Below, piece after piece: positions 33,969 to 41,504 of a stretch of 64,000 nucleotides of DNA. This DNA comes from Clostridia bacterium (lineage in GTDB: Bacteria; Bacillota; Clostridia; Oscillospirales; Acutalibacteraceae): NCBI GenBank assembly GCA_017397655.1, contig JAFQIG010000012.1, forward strand, positions 1 to 64,000. Direction: 5' to 3'. Below the pieces are notes generated by a model. That model did no database searches, was not told where the DNA came from, and worked only from the letters and a program-made list of their open reading frames with translations. Both the position numbers and the translations under genes were made by a program. The first letter of the stretch is position 1. Each line of letters starts with the position of its first letter.

Positions 33969-36815
33969 TCAGAATGTTCCAAATAAATAGAATTTTAAGA
34001 TAAGAACAATTCTTTTGAACCTCATCAGAAACATTTTGATTTGTTCCAACGGACTGTATGCTCTCAACATAAATTCTGCAGCATCCTCCATTCCGTTAAT
34101 AGTAGTATTCATTTCATAAACCGCTGTCAATGCGGTATCTTTTTTAATTTCTACAGTATCACCGATTTTATAAATCTTACCGGTATATTCGTCTTTCCAT
34201 CCTACAAAATCATATATTCCGCCAGTTATATATACTGCGTAGTCCGGAATACGAATACTTCCTTCCGCTCTTACGCTAATCGAGTTGACATTTTTATAAT
34301 AGTCTCCGACATATCCTCCAGGAAGATATTCAAAATTCAGGCTGAACTTGCGCTTAAGCGAATCCGAATTAAAGCTTAATGTAATGCTTTTCGCATTATT
34401 CAGATGAATTGTGTACGTTTCTCCCTCTTCAAGGTTAACAACTGTATTTTCTCTACCGCCGCAGTAATATTCGTCAGCTTCATCATAAATTTTGTATTCA
34501 AAACCGCCTTCTGCTGCAATTTCAAGCTTATATGATGCGGTTTTTTCGGGAGTGAATGTAACATAATTCCAAAGTGCTCCGTTTTGGGGAACAGCGTATT
34601 CCTCTCCGTCAGAAAGAGCGTGCCACGGAGCAAATACGGCATAAAGAGTCGTGTCCTTTGAAAGAGTTATTGTATCGCCCGGCTGATACAGTGTCATACC
34701 GCCATCTTTATCCTCAGACCAACCGACAAAAACTTCCTTCTCTTCAACTATATTATTTTTTGCCGGTTTTTGAACAATATAAGAAGCTTTATAAGAATAA
34801 TTTTGATCCGTTTCACCCTGCGTAATATAGCAAAGATTATAATATGAATCTCGTTTCTTAAATGTAAACGTACCGTCCTCTTCCGACTCAAGATTTATTC
34901 TGAAGTCATACAAGGAGCCTGCCTCTAAACCGAAGCCTGAAAAATCCTCGGTAAGAACCTTGCCGTCTTCGCTCAGGATGTATCCGCTTATGCCTGAAGC
35001 GGATTCCAGGTAATATGCTCCGTCCTCTTCCGGTGTGAACTGGTATCCTCTGCTGCCGTTTGCTTCAACAGTATTTTCATTATCAACAACAAGCTGTGTT
35101 GCAGAACCCCATACGGCATAAACCGTTGTATCCTCTTCAACTATGCCACCGTCTCCGACTCTATAGTCCGGCGTTTCAGCTTCGGGATTCTTTGACCAGC
35201 CAAGGAATTCACAACCTACCTTTGTCCACATAGGATCCTCGAACCTATATCCTGTTTTGTATTTATACTCTATCTTTTCTCCAACACCACCGTTAGGATC
35301 CAATGTCAGAGTATTTCCGACATCCGAAAACTCAACAAAAACCATATTGTCATTGTCACATTCGATTTTTGCGGTTCCTTCGTTTTCATCATTGATCATA
35401 AAGAATGCCGCCATACCACTGCGGATGGTGTATTCCTGATTTTTCAACCCTTCAATTTTTACATTAAGGTTGTTCGCCCACAATTCTCCGTTGAAGCCGT
35501 GTATACCCTCTTTTTCCTTGCAAAGGGCTGCAAGCCAGAAGTCAACGGTAAGCTGTCTGACTCTTGCTTTTGTATCCGCAAGCTCGGGATATTCCGATAC
35601 GGGATACAACATATCAGCAATTATATCAAAAGTATCTTTGAGTGAATCCTCACACTTTTTCTCTCTGATCAGCTTATAAACTTCTTTTCCCGGATATTCC
35701 CCCTCGGTATTCCCGATAAGTGCCGCATAACGAGTGCGTACATATTGGAAAAGCGCAAATGACATTCCGTAATTACCGTAATCAAGCTGTTGCCAATTGA
35801 AAAGCGAATTGCTTGTATAATCTACAAAATCAGAAAATGAATAAATATACGTTTTTAAATATTCTTCTGTTATAAACAAGCACATCTGTGCTGCGATAGA
35901 AAATCCCTCATCAACAAATGTATCTGTTGATTCTATTTCATCAATATTTGTCTTTCCGACATATAAAGAAGAGTGATTGATATAATGCTGATATTCGTGT
36001 ACAAATACTGTTTTTAACTGCCTGACATCCTTCTCTAAAGTGTTTATATGAACACAGTCGCATTTATTGCCCAACATACCGGAAAAAACATCTTTAATCC
36101 AGACATCACCGACCTTGCCCAATGTGTCGATGGTATCGTTTGCCACAAAATATCCGGCCGCTGCGCTGCCTTCCGAAAAATCATACATAAATATAGCAAA
36201 CTTGCCGTCCTTGTCGGTATCAATTCTGTAATCACCGAACATATCAAGCTCTGTCGGTATCACTTCGTCAGCAAATTCACCAAATTCAATAGCCTTTTCT
36301 TTTTCATTCAGCTTTTCAATTTCCAACCACACGGTACAGTGTTCACCAATATAAACACATTCTACGGTTTTTTTGCTGTTTGCAACATAACTCAATGCTC
36401 CGGTTATTGTATTAATATTTAACGAGGTGTGATCAGCAATGATTCTCTTCCTATCCCCGATTTTATATTCCTTTGAAAGGCACTGTGCAGAGACTTCGTC
36501 CTCTTCGCTCTCAGCCTGCAGAGCTTCCTCATATGTCATGGGAACCATCTGCTCTGAAAGATAATTCAATACCGCATTTTCACCCTGCAAAAACGCAAGA
36601 TCTTCTTCCGCTTCTTCCGTCTCTTCGTCCTCGTCGGATTCGTTCAGCACCTCTGCAGTAAAGGTCAGATCCTCTTTGCGGTCGGTATTGATTGCCGCTA
36701 AGATTTTGCCTGTGTACTCCTTGGTCACAGCTTCCGTTTCTGCCGCAAAAGCCGGTACTGACAACGAAAAAATCATTGCACAGCAAAGCAAAGCAGAAAT
36801 AATCCTCTTTTTCAT
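33969..36815 (-). CDS. Secreted M30-like zinc metalloprotease with Flg_new-type repeats
   Basis: A 948-residue exported protein with a signal peptide ending VPAFAAE. An acidic region (about 58-110) precedes the catalytic domain. The zinc motif is HEYQH at 273-277 (FVHEYQHYINH), with VDEGFSIAAQ at about 301 as the likely third-ligand helix, as in hyicolysin-type M30 peptidases. The C-terminal half carries three Listeria-Bacteroides-type (Flg_new) repeats at about 500-570, 665-728 and 835-901, with FLGWS/FVGW and LYAVF/VYAVW motifs. The repeats alternate with beta domains. The last 20 residues are hydrophobic with preceding Arg/Lys and may anchor it. No sortase motif is seen. Confidence 0.85.
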   Translation of the reverse strand: MKKRIISALLCCAMIFSLSVPAFAAETEAVTKEYTGKILAAINTDRKEDLTFTAEVLNESDEDEETEEAEEDLAFLQGENAVLNYLSEQMVPMTYEEALQAESEEDEVSAQCLSKEYKIGDRKRIIADHTSLNINTITGALSYVANSKKTVECVYIGEHCTVWLEIEKLNEKEKAIEFGEFADEVIPTELDMFGDYRIDTDKDGKFAIFMYDFSEGSAAAGYFVANDTIDTLGKVGDVWIKDVFSGMLGNKCDCVHINTLEKDVRQLKTVFVHEYQHYINHSSLYVGKTNIDEIESTDTFVDEGFSIAAQMCLFITEEYLKTYIYSFSDFVDYTSNSLFNWQQLDYGNYGMSFALFQYVRTRYAALIGNTEGEYPGKEVYKLIREKKCEDSLKDTFDIIADMLYPVSEYPELADTKARVRQLTVDFWLAALCKEKEGIHGFNGELWANNLNVKIEGLKNQEYTIRSGMAAFFMINDENEGTAKIECDNDNMVFVEFSDVGNTLTLDPNGGVGEKIEYKYKTGYRFEDPMWTKVGCEFLGWSKNPEAETPDYRVGDGGIVEEDTTVYAVWGSATQLVVDNENTVEANGSRGYQFTPEEDGAYYLESASGISGYILSEDGKVLTEDFSGFGLEAGSLYDFRINLESEEDGTFTFKKRDSYYNLCYITQGETDQNYSYKASYIVQKPAKNNIVEEKEVFVGWSEDKDGGMTLYQPGDTITLSKDTTLYAVFAPWHALSDGEEYAVPQNGALWNYVTFTPEKTASYKLEIAAEGGFEYKIYDEADEYYCGGRENTVVNLEEGETYTIHLNNAKSITLSFNSDSLKRKFSLNFEYLPGGYVGDYYKNVNSISVRAEGSIRIPDYAVYITGGIYDFVGWKDEYTGKIYKIGDTVEIKKDTALTAVYEMNTTINGMEDAAEFMLRAYSPLEQIKMFLMRFKRIVLILKFYLFGTF

Positions 36816-36874
36816 AAAGCCCTCTCCTTTTTGCCGAAATAAATCAGCACCACATAATTTTCTTTGTGAAATTT

Positions 36875-36903
36875 ATTTTAGCACAATATATTGTAAAAAT
36901 CAA
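36875..36903 (-). promoter_or_regulatory. Promoter of the metalloprotease gene
   Basis: On the minus strand, TTGATT (36898-36903) and TAAAAT (36875-36880) have a 17-base spacer. Confidence 0.65.
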
Positions 36904-36916
36904 CACATTTTTACAA

Positions 36917-37220
36917 AAAAGAAAAGAGCCGCCATACGACGACTCTTTCATTCAGACTATCGGTAAAATCACCGTGAACACGCACAAGGATTTTTATTCT
37001 CCTTTTACCAATACACAAAAACTTCCTGTCCGGTCATTCTGAGCGAAAGCGAAGAATCTTTTGTTCATTATTTTTTGTGCGTTTGCTTAACTTTTGCCCT
37101 CTCGCAGTACCTTTGTACAGCTTCGGGGCAAAACTTAAGCATCCCGTCACCTTTCCCGATGTCTGCCTTTTGTCGAAAAATTTCGACAAAAGAAAAGAGC
37201 CGTCATACGACGACTCTTTC
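36917..37220 (-). repeat. Structured dispersed element, copy 2 (gap 36816-37472)
   Basis: This is the inverted relative of the element at 26274-26599. It is bracketed by a 33-bp direct repeat (36917-36949 and 37188-37220, one mismatch), a hairpin with AAAGAG/CTCTTT arms unrelated to the bracket of copy 1. Inside, read on the minus strand, are a hairpin (37168-37178 with 37181-37191), GAAAGGTGACGGGATG, a stem (37126-37140 with 37085-37099, one mismatch) around the same loop, and the conserved end (36953-36986). A REP-like sequence at 37033-37059 sits in the variable middle. The remaining 37221-37472 holds further hairpins and the pdxY promoter region. Confidence 0.78.
37033..37059. repeat. REP-like short palindromic repeat
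   Basis: GTCATTCTGAGCG-AAAG-CGAAGAATC forms an imperfect hairpin. I recall this class of sequence as a common short dispersed repeat in many bacterial genomes. It lies in the middle of element copy 2 and has no counterpart in copy 1. Confidence 0.6.
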
Positions 37221-37249
37221 CCTTTTTATGAGGGGTTGCTTTGAGGAGG

Positions 37250-37273
37250 GGTAACCTCTTTTGAGGTTAGCTC
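37250..37273. repeat. Hairpin region upstream of pdxY
   Basis: TAACCTC-TTTT-GAGGTTA forms a short perfect hairpin inside a GC-richer stretch (37225-37310) that looks like another structured intergenic repeat. No second copy is present in the window. Confidence 0.4.
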
Positions 37274-37472
37274 CGACGGTACTCGGTGCGGCTCCTTTCC
37301 CTTCGGAACAGTTATAAGTTTAATGCACAAATGTTAAAAATGAATGAACAAACATTTAACTATTGTTGCAGATAATGTGAATTATCCTGATTTAAATATC
37401 ACCAAAAATTTCTTGACACTTTATAAAAATAGGAGTAAAATTTTATATCATCTGTATCAAGGAGTGATCTTT

Positions 37473-38303
37473 ATGACATACAAAAAGGTTTTGACAATTC
37501 AGGACATCTCCTGTGTGGGGCAGTGCTCTTTGACTGTTGCGTTGCCTGTTATCTCTGCTTGCGGTATTGAGACCTGTGTTCTTCCGTCTGCAGTTCTTTC
37601 CACACACACCGGCGGTTTTTCGGGATACACCTTCCGTGATCTTACCGAGGATATGCCCTCCATAAAAGATCATTGGAAAAAGGAAAACATCTCTTTTGAT
37701 GCGATTTATACCGGTTATCTCGGAAGTACACAGCAGATTGACTATGTTATCCGTATTTTTAACGAGTGTTTAAAAGACGGCGGCACAAGAATCGTCGATC
37801 CCGCCATGGCTGACAACGGCAAGCTTTATTACGGCTTTGATGAAAAGTTTGTTGAAGCAATGAGATCTCTTTGTGCTGCAGCAGACTACGTTATTCCCAA
37901 CATAACCGAAGCGTGCTTTCTGACCGGCACAGCTTTCAGAACTGAGTATGACCGTGCATATATTGATGAACTCATTTCAAAGCTTACCTCCATCGGTTGT
38001 AAGAATATTATCCTCACAGGCGTATCGTATGCCAAAGACAAGACAGGCGTAGTTGTTTTTGAAAACGGAAGCTACTCATACTACGAACACGATTTCCTTC
38101 CCGGAAGCTGTCACGGTACCGGTGATATTTACGCGTCTGCCTTTACAGGAGCATTCGTCCGCGGAAAGAGTGCGTTCGATGCCGCAAAGACAGCAGCAGA
38201 TTATGCCGTTGAATGTATCAGATATACGGGCACACTTGAAAATCATTGGTACGGTGCTGCATTTGAACCTGTTTTATACAAGCTGATACAATCTTTACAG
38301 TAA
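37473..38303 (+). CDS. pdxY: Pyridoxamine/pyridoxine kinase
   Basis: A 276-residue PfkB/ribokinase-fold kinase from the ATG at 37473, seven bases after AAGGAGTG; the longer reading has no ribosome site. The N terminus TIQDISCVGQCSL and STHTGGFSGYTF, the block RIVDPAMADNG, and the C-terminal HGTGDIYASAF with its catalytic Asp place it in the pyridoxal/pyridoxamine kinase group. It makes PLP precursors by salvage. It stands alone, after the repeat-rich gap. Confidence 0.92.
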   Translation: MTYKKVLTIQDISCVGQCSLTVALPVISACGIETCVLPSAVLSTHTGGFSGYTFRDLTEDMPSIKDHWKKENISFDAIYTGYLGSTQQIDYVIRIFNECLKDGGTRIVDPAMADNGKLYYGFDEKFVEAMRSLCAAADYVIPNITEACFLTGTAFRTEYDRAYIDELISKLTSIGCKNIILTGVSYAKDKTGVVVFENGSYSYYEHDFLPGSCHGTGDIYASAFTGAFVRGKSAFDAAKTAADYAVECIRYTGTLENHWYGAAFEPVLYKLIQSLQ

Positions 38304-38307
38304 ACTA

Positions 38308-38336
38308 TTGACAATTTCTGTACCGTGTGATATAGT
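38308..38336 (+). promoter_or_regulatory. Strong promoter of a tiny transcription unit
   Basis: A perfect TTGACA (38308-38313) and TATAGT (38331-38336) have a 17-base spacer, starting five bases after the pdxY stop. Confidence 0.75.
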
Positions 38337-38367
38337 GGTAAAAATTTTTGAAAGGCAGGTGGACAAA

Positions 38368-38445
38368 TTGACAACTATGAAGCAACATCTTGTGGATATG
38401 ACCAAATACAAGCGAAGTGTCTTTTTGTCTGCCGATATCAGCTGA
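38368..38445 (+). CDS. Candidate 25-residue peptide
   Basis: A TTG-started ORF five bases after AGGTGG, reading (M)TTMKQHLVDMTKY and ending SADIS; an internal ATG at 38377 would give 22 residues. It lies inside a unit with its own promoter (38308) and terminator (38470), so the RNA is about 160 nt. The peptide is basic in the middle with a hydrophobic VFL. It could be a small protein, a pheromone-like peptide or merely an ORF within a small RNA. I do not recognise it. Confidence 0.4.
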   Translation: MTTMKQHLVDMTKYKRSVFLSADIS

Positions 38446-38469
38446 CGAGCTGTATCCGTTTACATTCAG

Positions 38470-38503
38470 GACATCTTCGTTTATGCGAAGGTGTCTTTTT
38501 TTA
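38470..38503 (+). terminator. Terminator of the tiny transcription unit
   Basis: GACATCTTCG (38470-38479) pairs with CGAAGGTGTC (38486-38495), followed by seven Ts. Confidence 0.92.
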
Positions 38504-38523
38504 TTCTTTTTTATTAAAGCACA

Positions 38524-38591
38524 ACACTTTCGCATTTAAAAGCGACACTTTTGCACCGAGTGCCGACATAACCGAAAAAATATTATATAAT
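38524..38591 (+). promoter_or_regulatory. LytTR-type direct-repeat operator and promoter
   Basis: ACACTTTCGCA (38524-38534) is repeated as ACACTTTTGCA (38545-38555), 21 bp apart, the two-turn spacing known for AgrA/LytTR-family sites. TATAAT follows at 38586-38591, with no good -35 in the expected place (38562-38567), as in activator-dependent promoters. The regulated gene is the LytTR regulator itself. Confidence 0.65.
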
Positions 38592-38615
38592 CCACTCAAA
38601 CTCCAGAGGTACGCT

Positions 38616-39326
38616 ATGAAAATATGTATTTGCGACGGCAACCTGTCCGTTCACAGTAAGATTAAAAAGTTAATAGCAAAATTCAAAAACGATGAAAATC
38701 ATTTTGAAATAACCGACTTTTCATACGGGAAAGAGATTATAAAAAGCTATGAAACAGGAAAAGGGTTTGACATAGTTTTTATGGAAATCGAAATGCAGGA
38801 CATCAACGGCATCGAAGCCGCCGAAAGGATAAAGGAGCTGTCCCCCAAATCAATTATAATTTTTGTCTCGGGTTACACAGACTTTATATTAGATGCCTTT
38901 CGTGTCGAGGCGCTTCATTTTATCATAAAGCCGATAAAGGAAACGGAGTTTAATGAAGTCTTTGACCGCGCTATCAGAAAATTTCTTGCCGTCAGCTCTA
39001 CCGTTATTCTGAAATGGGAAAGCGAACGCTATTGTATCCCTGTTGATGAAATAAGCTTTGTAGAGGGATACCAGCGTCATCTGACAGTACATACTGCCGG
39101 GAGAGATTATGAGGCCGTCGGCAAGCTTTCAGAAATTTTCAACACCTTATGTCATCACGGATTTGTGCGGATTCATCAAGGTTTTATCGTCAATATGCAT
39201 TATATAAAAAGCTTCGGTCTGACAGACATCGAGCTGACCGACGGTACACGTGTTATGATGAGTGTCCGCAGACGTCAGGAGGCATTAAAAATTTATGATA
39301 CCTTTCTTCTGAAAAGAAGATGGTAA
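38616..39326 (+). CDS. Orphan LytTR regulator with Glu at the phosphoacceptor site
   Basis: A 236-residue receiver-LytTR protein. The receiver is degenerate. The usual phospho-Asp is Glu57 (FDIVFMEIEM, codon GAA), and the acidic pair is reduced to a single Asp (CDGN). The Lys of IIKPIKE is kept. The C-terminal LytTR domain is intact (SFVEGYQRHLTVHT, FVRIHQGFIVNMHYI). No histidine kinase gene is near. Glu can mimic the phosphorylated state, so the protein may be always active or controlled by level. It is followed by a small membrane protein and two ABC exporters, which it probably regulates. Confidence 0.9.
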   Translation: MKICICDGNLSVHSKIKKLIAKFKNDENHFEITDFSYGKEIIKSYETGKGFDIVFMEIEMQDINGIEAAERIKELSPKSIIIFVSGYTDFILDAFRVEALHFIIKPIKETEFNEVFDRAIRKFLAVSSTVILKWESERYCIPVDEISFVEGYQRHLTVHTAGRDYEAVGKLSEIFNTLCHHGFVRIHQGFIVNMHYIKSFGLTDIELTDGTRVMMSVRRRQEALKIYDTFLLKRRW

Positions 39327-39424
39327 TATAACGCTTTTATTTTGAGTCGAAATTATGTGAAGGGAGAGTTGAGACATGAAAAATCTTCAGACAAAAACAA
39401 CAATAAAATACAGGAGGAATCAAT

Positions 39425-39706
39425 ATGAAGATCTACACTATACTGTTATTTTCTGTAGCAGCTCTTCTGCTTATTATCGGCATACTGATCTGCTGCGGTA
39501 AATTAAAAAAACTGAAAAAGGATGCCTTCGGCGAATCACGGTTTGTCGGTAGCTCCCTTATTCTCGTTTCAGCCTTGCTTGTTATGTTGGGCATTGTCGT
39601 AATTACCGATATAAAAAGCACAGTTTTTTTGCTTGTTACGGGATCCTTTATCATCAGCGGAATATTTATTCTATTGAGGAGGGAAAGCATTGATAGTAAC
39701 AAATAA
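39425..39706 (+). CDS. 93-residue three-TM protein
   Basis: A small integral membrane protein with three hydrophobic segments (TILLFSVAALLLIIGILI, SSLILVSALLVMLGIVV, TVFLLVTGSFIISGIFIL) and short charged loops. A strong AGGAGG lies seven bases before the ATG. Its last 17 bases overlap the start of the first ABC gene, so it is coupled to the exporter. It may be an accessory or immunity-like protein; that is inference from place only. Confidence 0.8.
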   Translation: MKIYTILLFSVAALLLIIGILICCGKLKKLKKDAFGESRFVGSSLILVSALLVMLGIVVITDIKSTVFLLVTGSFIISGIFILLRRESIDSNK

Positions 39707-41504
39707 AAAATACGGATATTTCAGCAATCTTTCGTTTATGGCAAAGCATCATTGGCACGGACATAAAAACTATATTTTTATCCAGCTTTTCCTGGCACCG
39801 CTCGGTGCTCTCACATCTGTTGTTGCCGCCTTTTTACCGAAGATCGTTCTTGACTGTGTCGAGAATTCGGTACCGCCGCTGTCTCTGTTAACAAAAGTTA
39901 CGTCACTTGCGCTTCTTTTGTGTATCTGCGAATACCTTCGCAATTTTCTTTCGGTAAAAAGTCATCACGAGCGCAACAATGCCCGATGTATCATTTTTCA
40001 CAAGCTGATCTGTGAAAAAACAATGGGTATGGATTATAACAATTACATATACAACGAAACACGTGTGCTGAGGGAAAAAGCGTGGAACGCAATCAACTCC
40101 TGGGAAGGCTCTGCTTCTCGTTATCTTGAGCTTAACTTTTCGTTCATATCGTCCTTTTTCGGCTTCAGCGCTTTTACGGCAATTATTGTCGAGTGCAATC
40201 CGTGGTTTATACCGATTCTTGTTGTGTGTTACGGTATCAGCGCTTTAGGATGGCTTCTGTTGCAGAAATACAAGGACTCCGTAAAGGACAAATTTTCCGC
40301 CGTTCACTTAAAGCTCGGATATGTCACCTTCCGATCAAAAGATTTTGCAAACGCTAAGGATATACGCGTTTATAATATGACCGATTTTTTGATGAGAAAA
40401 ATCGAAAAGCATCTCAAAGAAATGCAGGGCTTCTATACAAAAAAGAACAACGGACATTACATCAATGTGCTGATCGAAGATTTTTTCAAATTCTCGGTCA
40501 GCCTCGGTGCATACATTTATCTTGTTCATCTTAAACTCAATTCTTCAATGACGCTCGGTGATTTTTCTCTTTACTTTGGTGCAATAACCGGCTTCGGTGC
40601 ATACCTGGCAAGACTTGTAGACTCTGTTGCGGAAATCATCGAAAGCGATCATAACGTTAACGATCTGCGAAACTTTCTGAACATCCCCGACAACATGAAT
40701 AAATCCGTCGGCAAGCCGCTTCCCGACCGCAATACCAAAGTCGAAATCGAACTGAAAAATCTCTCCTTCACATACGACGGTGCAGACTCACCCTCCGTCG
40801 ATAACCTTTCACTCAAAATAAACGGCGGCGAGCGTATTGCTATTGTCGGAGTAAACGGCGCAGGAAAATCAACTCTTGTAAAGCTTATCTGCGGTCTGTT
40901 CATTCCGCAAAGCGGACAAATTCTGATTAACGGTACGGACAGCGCTCTGTTTAACCGTGATGAATACTATACTCTTTTTTCAACATTGTTTCAGGACTGC
41001 GCTTTGCTTCCCGCATCAATCGCAAAAAACATTTGCCTTTGCGAAGAGGAAAAAATTGACCGCAAAAGACTTTACGACTGTATGCACCTTGCAGGAATAA
41101 AAGAAAAGGTTGAAAGTCTGCCCGATAAAGAAAACTCTCTGCTTGTCCGTGAGGTTCACGACGGAGCAACGGCACTTTCGGGCGGTGAGCTTCAGCGTCT
41201 TTTGCTCGCACGTGCTTTGTACAAGGATGCGCCGATCATTATCCTTGACGAGCCGACGGCTGCGCTTGACCCGATTGCCGAGAATGAAATGTATCTGAAA
41301 TACAGTGCGCTCACCGAGAACAAAACCGCAATATACATCTCGCACCGTTTATCGTCAACACGATTCTGTGACAGGATCATACTGCTTGACAACGCAAAGA
41401 TAATCGAATCGGGAACACACGAAGAGCTTTTGGCTCTCGGCGGAAAATATGCCGAAATGTTCCGTACGCAAAGTAAATACTACAGACAGGAGGAAGCCGT
41501 ATGA
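39690..41504 (+). CDS. ABC exporter half-transporter 1
   Basis: A 604-residue fused permease-ATPase starting at a TTG (39690) behind GAGGAGGG. The N-terminal half (about 1-320) is a six-TM ABC-exporter membrane domain. The ATPase has Walker A GVNGAGKST, Q-loop LFQDC, signature LSGGELQR, Walker B IIILDEPTAALD with its Glu, and H-loop YISHRLS, all intact. There is no C39 peptidase domain. It overlaps the second half-transporter by four bases (ATGA), so a heterodimer is likely. The cargo may be a peptide, lipid or drug. Confidence 0.93.
   Translation: MIVTNKKYGYFSNLSFMAKHHWHGHKNYIFIQLFLAPLGALTSVVAAFLPKIVLDCVENSVPPLSLLTKVTSLALLLCICEYLRNFLSVKSHHERNNARCIIFHKLICEKTMGMDYNNYIYNETRVLREKAWNAINSWEGSASRYLELNFSFISSFFGFSAFTAIIVECNPWFIPILVVCYGISALGWLLLQKYKDSVKDKFSAVHLKLGYVTFRSKDFANAKDIRVYNMTDFLMRKIEKHLKEMQGFYTKKNNGHYINVLIEDFFKFSVSLGAYIYLVHLKLNSSMTLGDFSLYFGAITGFGAYLARLVDSVAEIIESDHNVNDLRNFLNIPDNMNKSVGKPLPDRNTKVEIELKNLSFTYDGADSPSVDNLSLKINGGERIAIVGVNGAGKSTLVKLICGLFIPQSGQILINGTDSALFNRDEYYTLFSTLFQDCALLPASIAKNICLCEEEKIDRKRLYDCMHLAGIKEKVESLPDKENSLLVREVHDGATALSGGELQRLLLARALYKDAPIIILDEPTAALDPIAENEMYLKYSALTENKTAIYISHRLSSTRFCDRIILLDNAKIIESGTHEELLALGGKYAEMFRTQSKYYRQEEAV

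Noticed and set aside
35257-35439. Plus-strand ORFs inside the metalloprotease gene
   Set aside because: Shadow frames of a well-supported gene with a signal peptide, zinc motif and domain repeats.
38305-38535. A minus-strand 76-codon ORF across the tiny transcription unit
   Set aside because: It runs antisense through the promoter and terminator and has no ribosome site.
39376-39501. A 41-codon ORF with a good GGGAGAG site, overlapping the three-TM gene
   Set aside because: Its second half lies out of frame inside the three-TM gene, which has a stronger AGGAGG and a clear membrane pattern; its composition after codon 16 looks like a shadow frame.
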